Source: Flavisolibacter nicotianae (GTDB lineage: Bacteria; Bacteroidota; Bacteroidia; Chitinophagales; Chitinophagaceae). Taken from it: a stretch of 64,000 nucleotides of DNA. Within the stretch, counting starts at the first letter, position 1. Each line of letters opens with the position of its first letter. The position numbers and the translations under genes are program-made. Below are positions 16,611-24,284 of this stretch, in pieces. Location: contig NZ_RBCI01000011.1 in NCBI RefSeq assembly GCF_003628535.1, positions 1 through 64,000 of the forward strand, given 5' to 3'. Below the pieces are notes generated by a model. It saw only the letters and a list, made by a program, of their open reading frames with translations, was not told where the DNA came from and made no database searches.

Positions 16611-17281
16611 TTACTGATTGAAATAGTTGAAGTTCCAATCTATCTTCAAATGATGGTTCTTTTTAAACTCTGGTATCTTATCCATTATTTTCCTCCTGTG
16701 CTCTACACCAACGAGAAACAAACCCTTTTCATACCTATTATTCTCAACATACTGATAAATATTCTTAATCATTTCATTCTCTCGAACGTCGAGTTCATTT
16801 GACCAGTCTTTAGCCCGTTGGTACAATTTCTCATTATTAGTCTTTTTTATTACCTCCTGTTCTAAGACATCCATACGTTCCGACAACATTGTCCACTCTT
16901 TGCTATTCAGGAAAGGGAAACCATTATTGTCCGCCAAAAGTTGCCGTTGATTGTATAAGGTTTTGTATTTAGGGCAATAATTCACAAATATGTAAGACAT
17001 AGTATTGAAATCGCTCCTGGAAAAAAAACCATCCACTTCATCTATGTCTAAATCTACCGGAAAATGTGGAATGGGGTGGCTTTGCAAGTATCTTTTGATT
17101 GTGAGTACTTCTAAAGAAGGGTGACGCAATCCTTTATAAACTGCATCAAATTTACCCGGGGAATTTCCTCAAAAATTACATCCGGAGCAATTCGTTCGAT
17201 AATTTGATACAACTCAATTGAATTGCATTGACCATTTTCTTTGTGCCTGGTAGCAATTAATGTTATACTACATCGTTGCAT
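16611..17281 (-). pseudogene. Frameshifted gene, possible TraB/PrgY-like protein
   Basis: The downstream part reads as 172 residues without a proper start. Upstream from ATG 17281 a second frame encodes S-I-T-L-I-A-T-R-H-K-E-N-G-Q-C-N and ends in A-P-D-V-I-F-E-E-I-P. The two join naturally (E-E-I-P, then P-G-K-F-D-A-V-Y-K-G) if one C is added to the run of four C near 17156-17159. The intact protein would be about 223 residues. The T-x-H near the N-terminus and the x-x-x-E-E-x-P segment recall TraB/PrgY/GumN-type proteins, a tentative match. A single-base sequencing error in the C-run is the alternative to a real frameshift. Confidence 0.6.
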
Positions 17282-17399
17282 TGTCGTTCCGTTGGTTCAA
17301 TCAAATATAAAAAGGAAGTCCTCGTGAAAACGAAGGCTGTAAGCAAGACTACTGCTTGTAAAGCACAATAGAATTGTATCTGTTTATAGTAAAACCCAG

Positions 17400-18000
17400 T
17401 GCGTTGGCAAAAAAGGTAAAAGCGCCTGCGGCAAAAAGAAGGGTCGGCCGTGCCGGGAAGTAACCGGCACTGGAGCCTGGCAGCATAGCGAGCCGTTAAA
17501 GACGCCGGAGAGGAACGCAGGCGGCTGCGAGTGCCTGCACCTGTGCTGACTGAAAAAGCAGCGAAGCGGCGTCAGACAGCAACAGTGAGACGCAAGGGTT
17601 TGGCGTGTGTTTTTGTTTTATCCGGTCGCTCTGTGTGGTCGAACAAAAACCATGACAAACCCGTAGCCGGGGCAGGCGGCAAGGCGAGCAAAATTATTGG
17701 CAGCGGGTGGACTGAATGCGACTGAAATGAATGTAGGATGTAGTGGAGCGGAATGGAACCCAGTGAGTATTGTAGCGTGGGTTTGCGAAAAGGTATGTGC
17801 ATCACTTGTGCTTTGCTTTGTGTGTTTGATAGTGCGCCATGCCTTGCAGCAAATGGTCGGGCTACGAACGTGGTGTAATGGAGCGAAACGAAGGACGAAA
17901 TGAACGAGGTGGCATGAAGGACACAGGAGCTGCCGTGACGAATGCCGTATGAGCTGCAAGCAGTGTGCTTAAACTGCGTAGCGCAGCGGAGCACCCGAAG
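17400..18000. ncRNA. GC-rich non-coding region with extensive secondary structure
   Basis: No believable protein is encoded here; frames on both strands have low-complexity composition and no family resemblance. GC content is near 60%, well above the flanks. Structures include: long-range pairing cgcctgcg (17423-17430) with cgcaggcg (17516-17523) enclosing hairpin gtgccgg/ccggcac (17450-17470); a two-part stem gggtttg/caaaccc (17596-17602, 17656-17662) enclosing gtttttgtt/aacaaaaac (17609-17617, 17642-17650); stem aaccca/tgggtt near 17757-17790; and nested gtgct/agcac (17965-17994) around ctgcg/cgcag (17974-17986). I cannot assign it to tmRNA, RNase P, 6S or SRP RNA. The transcribed strand is unknown. 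Flanks 17282-17399 and 18001-18133 hold nothing recognised. Confidence 0.5.
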
Positions 18001-18133
18001 GGCATTGTCAGCTTTGCCAATACCATACAAGTTTCATAAATCGCTTTATTGGCTATGCTGCAATGGTTTGGCGCATCTGCTTGCCGAATAGGCATGAGGA
18101 ACACCGCTTTACCTTGCAGCGTGGGCTTCACCT

Positions 18134-20341
18134 TTATAACTTCAATCCCAAAGAGACGTAAAAGCTGCGGCCATCACCGGGCAGTATGCCGGGACCGGGA
18201 TACATGTTGATGCGACGGGTAAAGTATTTTGCGTTGGCAATGTTGTTTATGCCACCGGAAAGGGAATAATTTTTCAGGAAACGCCAGTTCACGCTAAGGT
18301 CCCAAAGATGATAGGCCGGCACGATGCCAGTTGCACCATTGGGATTGAAAACCGTGTTGTTGGCATCGCTGTAGCTCTTTCCCACGTAGGTAAAGGTTAG
18401 CTGGGTAACAAAGGTTTTCTGCTGCCATGCAAGGCCGGTGCGGTTGGTCCACTCCGGTGTGCCTTCTACCCAGTTTCCTTTGAGTGGTGTGTTGATACCG
18501 CCTTTGTTGATAGAACCATTCAGGTATCTTGCATGCGTATAGGAAAGGGCATTAAATAAACGCAACCTGTACAAACGGCTGGCACTGTATTCCGGTAATA
18601 TCAGACGTGCAAAAGAGAAGGAAATATAGGCTTCCACACCTTTGCTAACTGCATCGCCAATGTTGGTTGTGTAGAGATAAGTTTTGTCGTTTTGGCCTTT
18701 AAGCGTTAGCTGCCCGACACGATTGCCATAGAAAAGATAAAAACCGTTCACATCAAACTTCAGGATGTCCTTCACCTGTCCCCGATAGCCCAAATCAATG
18801 TCGTAGCCTTTGCTGTCCTTCAGGTTTGGGTCAACCACGTCAATACGGTCAGCCGGTGTAACATTAGCATACAGAAAAGGACGGTAGGCTTGTGAAGCGT
18901 TGCCGTATAGTTCTGTTGCTTTGGTGAGGCTGTATTGTAGCCCTGTTCCAAAAAGCGGAAAAGAACGATTGCTCTTGTAGCTTACAGGCACCGAAGCGTT
19001 GTTGATAACACCTTCCATTTTCGTGTCAATCATCTCGTAGCGGACGCCTGGTGTAATGGAAAAAACTTTCGTCAATTGGAAAATATTCTCTGCAAAAGCG
19101 GCATAGTTGGTCGAGTGTAGCCGAAGGTCTGTTCCGTAGGGCTTTACCAGGCTTAAATCAAAGTCGCTGCCCGTTGTACCCACTCCTTTCTGCCTGCGCT
19201 TGGTTGTCTGGTCGAAAAAGCGAACCCCCGTTGAAAGGGTGTTCGAGAGGCCTTTTAACCGGTACTGATGTAGCAGCCTTGCTTCGGTGGTAAAGCCACT
19301 GTAGTAATCCCTGTCCACCTGACGAGGGTTATAGGTGCCAAGCTGCGTATTCACCGTGTCGGGGATGTTGGGCGGGTTGAGAAACTGTACACTGTTTCGC
19401 TCTCCACCCAGGTAATGCGACGTTACTTGCAGTTTTGTAGCCGTCGAGAATTGGTGGTGAAACAGAAGTGCTGGAATGTTGATAAAGGGAGAAAAGAAGT
19501 TGCGGCTCCGCCCTGATGCTCTTGGGTCCTGATGGAACTGTTCATCGGTCAGGCCACCGGCTATTTGCTCCCGGTAGTCCATGCGGGAAAACTGAAGGGC
19601 CAGCGAACTTTTGTTGGAGAAAGCATAACGAACATTGACATAGTAAGCATGATAGCTGAAAGCGGCGTTTTTGCGCCAGCCATCGCCGTGTCTTTTGTCG
19701 TAATAGGCGTAGTAGCTCCATTTGCCGCTTCTGCCACCAATAGACGTAAAAGAGTTGAAGAAATTAAACGAGCCAGCAGTTTGCTCTGTCTCAAGCGAAA
19801 AAGGTTTTGTGCTGTCGCCTTCTTTCATCTGGTAATTGAGCATCCCACCAAACTGCGGCCCAAACTGAAGGGCGGCAGAACCACGCACCAGCTCGACCTT
19901 TTGTACGCCTTGCATGGGTGGCGTATAGTGAGCTTCCGGGTAGCCAAACACGTCGGAATTGATATTGTAACCGTTCTGCCGCATGTTCATTTCAATAGAA
20001 CGATGTGCATCAGTGCCTCTTGTTCCAAGGTTGATTTGTGTTCCGCTGCCGCTCATGTCCCAAAGGGTAAGACCTGGAATTTGGGAGAACAACTGGCGGG
20101 AAACGTTGGCTGCAAGATTGGCTTTGGCCGGGTCTAAAATGACACTGTTGGTCTTTTTGCCGGCATAGACGTTCATACCCTCCACGGCTTTCAGGTAGGG
20201 TGTATGGTTTAACCGCATAGAAGAACTGACAATAATGCTGTCCAGGTCCCTTCCATTCACGGTATCGGCAGCAGATTGTCTATTTTGGGCATGGATAAAA
20301 GAAACGGTTAGCACAAAAGCAGCACAAAACAATCGTCTCAT
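18134..20341 (-). CDS. TonB-dependent outer-membrane receptor (FecA-like)
   Basis: A 735-residue receptor for energy-driven uptake of a metal chelate or similar ligand. Start taken at 20341 (M-R-R-L-F-C-A-A-F-V-L), giving a clean signal peptide ending at I-H-A-Q; the frame is open 12 codons further. After a short linker a TonB-box-like D-S-I-I-V-S-S is followed by the plug domain (about 50-170, with V-R-G-S-A-A-L-Q-F-G-P-Q) and a 22-strand barrel ending F-Y-V-S-L-G-L-K-L, the usual aromatic-hydrophobic C-terminus. There is no N-terminal signalling or carboxypeptidase-like domain. The plug resembles Fe(3+)-dicitrate receptors; the substrate is unproven. Confidence 0.88.
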   Translation of the reverse strand: MRRLFCAAFVLTVSFIHAQNRQSAADTVNGRDLDSIIVSSSMRLNHTPYLKAVEGMNVYAGKKTNSVILDPAKANLAANVSRQLFSQIPGLTLWDMSGSGTQINLGTRGTDAHRSIEMNMRQNGYNINSDVFGYPEAHYTPPMQGVQKVELVRGSAALQFGPQFGGMLNYQMKEGDSTKPFSLETEQTAGSFNFFNSFTSIGGRSGKWSYYAYYDKRHGDGWRKNAAFSYHAYYVNVRYAFSNKSSLALQFSRMDYREQIAGGLTDEQFHQDPRASGRSRNFFSPFINIPALLFHHQFSTATKLQVTSHYLGGERNSVQFLNPPNIPDTVNTQLGTYNPRQVDRDYYSGFTTEARLLHQYRLKGLSNTLSTGVRFFDQTTKRRQKGVGTTGSDFDLSLVKPYGTDLRLHSTNYAAFAENIFQLTKVFSITPGVRYEMIDTKMEGVINNASVPVSYKSNRSFPLFGTGLQYSLTKATELYGNASQAYRPFLYANVTPADRIDVVDPNLKDSKGYDIDLGYRGQVKDILKFDVNGFYLFYGNRVGQLTLKGQNDKTYLYTTNIGDAVSKGVEAYISFSFARLILPEYSASRLYRLRLFNALSYTHARYLNGSINKGGINTPLKGNWVEGTPEWTNRTGLAWQQKTFVTQLTFTYVGKSYSDANNTVFNPNGATGIVPAYHLWDLSVNWRFLKNYSLSGGINNIANAKYFTRRINMYPGPGILPGDGRSFYVSLGLKL

Positions 20342-20583
20342 CAAGTCAACATTTTGCAACGAAAGTAAGAAGTTCAAAAAATTATCGTTGGTCTTGCATA
20401 ATCAGCTTCCTAATAGGGTATTCCGCTGCAATTTGCGGGAAGCATTAGATTGCCAACGACGGACCTTGTGTTTTAGCTTCGTTATCGAAGGACAAAGCCA
20501 AATTGCTAAATAAAATTACCGAACGTACAAGTGAGTGACACAACGAATGTGCAAGCAGGGTACTGATGCTGGCCACATAAGAA

Positions 20584-20606
20584 AACAAAAGCTACCGAAG
20601 TAGCTT
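20584..20606 (-). terminator. Terminator of the 20632-22905 receptor gene
   Basis: On the minus strand, 7-bp stem aagctac/gtagctt with a TTCG tetraloop (20606-20589) followed by TTGTTTTC. It lies 26 nt beyond the receptor stop and separates it from the FecA-like gene downstream. Confidence 0.7.
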
Positions 20607-20631
20607 CTACTTTACTTTGTTCGATAAGGGT

Positions 20632-22905
20632 TTAAAAAAATAAGGTGAAACTTGCCCTTGCAAAAAATGGCGTGCCCGCCGTGAAATGAATTTCTGAAAC
20701 AGGGGCAGGCTCGTTCTGCAACCTGCTTTCTGTGTCAAACTGTGTTTCTTTCCATTTGACGTTGAAAAGATTTTGAATAGCTATTCCAGCTTCCCAATTT
20801 CTTTTCGTATAGTTAATGGCCGCATCGGTAACAAAGTAACCTTTTGCGATGACTGAATTGTCTTCGTTGGCTGGCCTGTCTGCCATATACCGGTAACGCA
20901 AGCTACCGTTCCAGCCCAATTCTTTTCTGTACGTTAAGCCGCCAACACTTGTAAAGCGAGGAGCCAATGGCAGGTAACTATTTGCTTTGTCAACTTCTAA
21001 TGCTCTCGGGTTAGCAAGGCTTATGTCAGCATCTGCATAAAGATTGTTTAGCACCTCATATCTCGCTGAAAAATCAAAGCCATATCTTCTTGTTTTTCCA
21101 CCTGGTTCCACCACCCCTTCATCACCGACATAAATAAATTCCTGGTCAAGCCACAAGTACCAGAGTGCCGATTGCAATACTAAATTCCTGCCTACTTTGA
21201 AGATGCCGCCCAAATCAGTTCCATAAGCGGGTGGCAGCACTTTCTTTCCGTCTTGCCGTACAGCTACTCTTGTGTCGTTGCTGTGAAAGCCCCTGCCATT
21301 GTACAAGTATAATTGCACTTTATCATTCAGCTTGTAGTTTACGTTTAGCTTTGGGCTTACGATTGCAGAATTGGTTGATAAGACTTGTGCCGTTAATTTA
21401 TCATTGTATTGATTGGTAAAATAATCAGCTCGTAATCCGCCGGTAACATCCAACTTTTTAGACAAGGAAAATCGTTGTGACCAATACGCACCTGCATTCA
21501 ATTCGTGAATGTCGCCCCGCATAATTTCAGCCGTGTTGACAACCCTGTCTTTTGTCCTTGTGAGTTCTATGTTATTGATGTCACCATAGCGTAATTGAAC
21601 ACCGGCATTGGTTTCTGTTTTGATATTGCCGAAGAAATACTCCTTGCGATATGAGCCATTATACCCGTAAATGTTTCGATCCTCTTTCTGCCTTATCTGG
21701 TCACCGTTGACCGGGTCTTCCTTGTAGAATGTAAAGTTGGAATAGAGTTCAAATTTGTACCGGGTGTAATAGACTTGATTGCGGATTGCACCACCGTTGT
21801 GCAGGTTTGTCAGGAGCTCCACATTTGCATTGTACCGGGATGTTTTTCCGCCTTCGGTGCTGTCGATGGCACCATAAAAATCAATCATACCGCTTTCAAC
21901 AGCCCTATCCGGTATTTGTCCTGATGCATTCCATTTGCTGGTAAAACCCGTTATACTTGCACTGATCGTGCTGGTGGGGCTGACGCTGCCATGATATTTT
22001 AGTATTCCATTAAAGCGACTAAAGTTCTGTGGATGGTCGAAATAGCCATCAGAGTAGGAGGCTTCACCGGCAAAGTACAAACTTTGGTTTCGTCTGTCAC
22101 CTGTTGATTTTAGCAGGTTGATGCCTGTGATGCCTCTGAATGTGTTGAACTGACCCCCTTCCAGTTTTACGAAATTGTTCTCCAGGTAATCTTTTGTTTT
22201 GAACTCCACAAAACCTGCTGTTGTAAAATTGCCTTTGTCGGCAAAGTAGGGTCCTTTATTGAAATTTACTTTGTCTATCAGTTCAGGAATAACAAAATGC
22301 AAGTCGGCATATCCCTGGCCGTGTGCATGGCTTACCATGTTTACTGGTATGCCATCCACTGAAATGTTGATGTCCGTGCCGTGGTCCAGGTCAAAGCCCC
22401 GTAAAAAGATTTGCTCCGCTTTGCCGCCACCGGCATGTTGACCGATGAACAGGCCTGGAACCATCCGCAATACTTCCTGTGAATTGTTGATGGGCCGTAA
22501 ATGAATGTCAAGGTCGCTGATGGTTTTAAAAATACCGCCATTGGCAGTTGCTTTGACCTGTACTTCCTGAAGGCTTGAAACTTTCGAATTGAGATAGATA
22601 ATAGCCGTATTATTGGTGCCCGTAAGTGTGTCTACAGCCACTCTTTTGACTTCAAACCCGATGCGGCTAATCAACAATTGTAAAGAGGATACTGGCAGAT
22701 TTCTGAAACTCACAAAGCCGTTTTCGTCTGCGGATGCATTGAAGCTGGCATCTTCATTTTGAACAAAGGCATCCTGGACAGGCACTTTGGTGTCGGCATT
22801 GACAATGTAAATGCCTTTAAGCTGTGACTGGCAAAAAACCCGGCCCGAAAGGCCAAGAAAAAGTAAAAAGAAGACTGCTCTCAGAAGTGATGCACAATGT
22901 CCCAT
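20632..22905 (-). CDS. TonB-dependent receptor with carboxypeptidase-regulatory-like N-terminal domain
   Basis: 757 residues: signal peptide (1-25), carboxypeptidase-D regulatory-like Ig domain (about 27-110), plug (about 115-240) and barrel ending T-L-F-F. The plug carries S-H-A-H-G-Q-G-Y near residue 190, a His-rich loop in a segment that often lines the ligand site; a metal or metallophore substrate is possible but not proven. It lies directly downstream of the metal-locus genes on the same strand, but has its own upstream region with a 12-bp inverted repeat and its own terminator. It is therefore probably a separate transcription unit. Confidence 0.88.
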   Translation of the reverse strand: MGHCASLLRAVFFLLFLGLSGRVFCQSQLKGIYIVNADTKVPVQDAFVQNEDASFNASADENGFVSFRNLPVSSLQLLISRIGFEVKRVAVDTLTGTNNTAIIYLNSKVSSLQEVQVKATANGGIFKTISDLDIHLRPINNSQEVLRMVPGLFIGQHAGGGKAEQIFLRGFDLDHGTDINISVDGIPVNMVSHAHGQGYADLHFVIPELIDKVNFNKGPYFADKGNFTTAGFVEFKTKDYLENNFVKLEGGQFNTFRGITGINLLKSTGDRRNQSLYFAGEASYSDGYFDHPQNFSRFNGILKYHGSVSPTSTISASITGFTSKWNASGQIPDRAVESGMIDFYGAIDSTEGGKTSRYNANVELLTNLHNGGAIRNQVYYTRYKFELYSNFTFYKEDPVNGDQIRQKEDRNIYGYNGSYRKEYFFGNIKTETNAGVQLRYGDINNIELTRTKDRVVNTAEIMRGDIHELNAGAYWSQRFSLSKKLDVTGGLRADYFTNQYNDKLTAQVLSTNSAIVSPKLNVNYKLNDKVQLYLYNGRGFHSNDTRVAVRQDGKKVLPPAYGTDLGGIFKVGRNLVLQSALWYLWLDQEFIYVGDEGVVEPGGKTRRYGFDFSARYEVLNNLYADADISLANPRALEVDKANSYLPLAPRFTSVGGLTYRKELGWNGSLRYRYMADRPANEDNSVIAKGYFVTDAAINYTKRNWEAGIAIQNLFNVKWKETQFDTESRLQNEPAPVSEIHFTAGTPFFARASFTLFF

Positions 22906-22923
22906 ACAGTGGGTTTTGAGTTG

Positions 22924-23020
22924 CGGTTTCTGTATCTACGAAAAAACCAATGCAGTGGATGTTCCGCCGCATGGCAGGACAATGTTTTCCGATAAATACA
23001 TTTCAAAAATACAGAAACCG
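22924..23020. promoter_or_regulatory. Widely spaced 12-bp inverted repeat upstream of receptor gene
   Basis: cggtttctgtat (22924-22935) and atacagaaaccg (23009-23020) are perfect inverted copies 73 nt apart, immediately upstream of the receptor start at 22905. They could be paired operators bending DNA, the base of a leader hairpin, or the ends of a miniature element. The intervening DNA has no ORF. Confidence 0.45.
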
Positions 23021-23066
23021 AAAAAATCTACCGTTTTACCGTAAATGGCTGCGAGTCGATTCAAAA

Positions 23067-24284
23067 TCAGGGTAACAGCGCCCGTTTTACCAGCACATAA
23101 TCCTTGCTATTGTTGTTTGCTGTATAAGCAATTAGAGCCTTTTTGGCGTCAACAGGATAAACGACTGGAAATGACGCATCGCCATCGTGGGTGATATATT
23201 CTTTCACGGTTCGCTTACCCGATAGATCCCGCTGCTCCAATCCAATCCGGCTACTGACATTACTGCCATTCACAAAATTTTCATTCCAAACAATCAAGAT
23301 GTTGTCGTTTGGAAGCGTGGTGATCTGGCAGTGCTTGGATGCTTTACCACTTACACTGTCACGTGCTGTAAACGACTTGCCATTATCTAAAGAATGGTTG
23401 TAATAAATGCCTGAACCCTTGCCACCAGTGAACCAGGTAAACTGCAGGCCATTTTTGTTTTCTGTCATGGCAGGGCCGGTATGGGGGCAGCCGCTGATCA
23501 CCCAATCATCCTGACTTATTCGCTGGGGTTGGGAGAAGGTGCTCCCACCATCTGTTGAAACGATGTGCACCATGTCCCGGATGCTGTGATCCAAAATTGC
23601 TCTGTACAGCACATGAATGTTTTTTGCTTTGTCAATAAACAAATCGGTACGGCAACACTGGCAGCAAGGACCACTAATCAGCTTTTCATTCTGAAAGCCA
23701 TTCCTGCCGCTGGTGACAGCATAATACAACCCTGAACCTTCTTTTTTCCATGTCTTGCGATTGTCCAACCAGGTGATACCTGCTTCACCGTTTGGCAGCA
23801 GGGCCATGTCAAAATACCGCTGGTCGAAGCTGGTGGTATCGGTAGTCAGGCTTCTTGGTTTAGTCCACGTTTTTCCATTATCAAAGGACTGGCTGTAAAA
23901 CACCAGGCCGGAGTATTTGTTTCTTGGGTCAGGGTTTGCCGCACCCCAGGCGGCGACGATTTCACCCGAAGGCTTGAAAAGGATTTTCGGCATGTTTTCA
24001 CCATGCGGATGCACATTGGTGCTGCCGGGTATTGCAATGGGTTTATCAAAGGTCGCGCCTTCGTCAGTTGAAACAGCATAACAAACAATGGAACTGTCTG
24101 CACCTGATTGTTTAATCCAGCTTAGCACCACGTTGTTCTTGTTGTCTTTTGTCAGGTAGGGACAGGAGCCGGGGCTATTGTCTACCTGGATAGCATCGGT
24201 AGTCGAGACGAGTGGCTTTGGCTCTTGATTTTTACAAGCTATCAAACAAATAGAGAGAATTGCTATCGAAAGAAATCGTTTCAT
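23067..24284 (-). CDS. Sialidase-fold (BNR/Asp-box) lipoprotein with Cys/His-rich loops
   Basis: 405-residue lipoprotein: lipobox ending at Cys17, then a six-bladed propeller marked by four Asp boxes (72-79, 133-140, 243-250, 298-305). Sialidase catalytic residues are not evident. The protein instead has possible soft-metal ligands: H-P-H at 92-94, C-C-Q-C-C at 207-211, C-P-H at 266-268 and H-C at 318-319. These fall in loops between blades, where propellers bind ligands. Its ATG overlaps the TGA of the upstream receptor (4 nt), so the two are translationally coupled. I infer a surface or periplasmic metal-binding partner of that receptor rather than a glycosidase. Confidence 0.7.
   Translation of the reverse strand: MKRFLSIAILSICLIACKNQEPKPLVSTTDAIQVDNSPGSCPYLTKDNKNNVVLSWIKQSGADSSIVCYAVSTDEGATFDKPIAIPGSTNVHPHGENMPKILFKPSGEIVAAWGAANPDPRNKYSGLVFYSQSFDNGKTWTKPRSLTTDTTSFDQRYFDMALLPNGEAGITWLDNRKTWKKEGSGLYYAVTSGRNGFQNEKLISGPCCQCCRTDLFIDKAKNIHVLYRAILDHSIRDMVHIVSTDGGSTFSQPQRISQDDWVISGCPHTGPAMTENKNGLQFTWFTGGKGSGIYYNHSLDNGKSFTARDSVSGKASKHCQITTLPNDNILIVWNENFVNGSNVSSRIGLEQRDLSGKRTVKEYITHDGDASFPVVYPVDAKKALIAYTANNNSKDYVLVKRALLP

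Noticed and set aside
16401-16802. Plus-strand 133-codon frame
   Set aside because: It spans a non-coding repeat and the antisense of the TraB-like gene; composition is typical of a shadow.
17572-18131. Several frames of 60-152 codons on both strands in the GC-rich region
   Set aside because: None resembles a protein and they conflict with one another; long hairpins explain the region better as RNA or structured DNA.
19532-20137. Plus-strand 201-codon frame
   Set aside because: Antisense to the FecA-like receptor, with no similarity or start signal.
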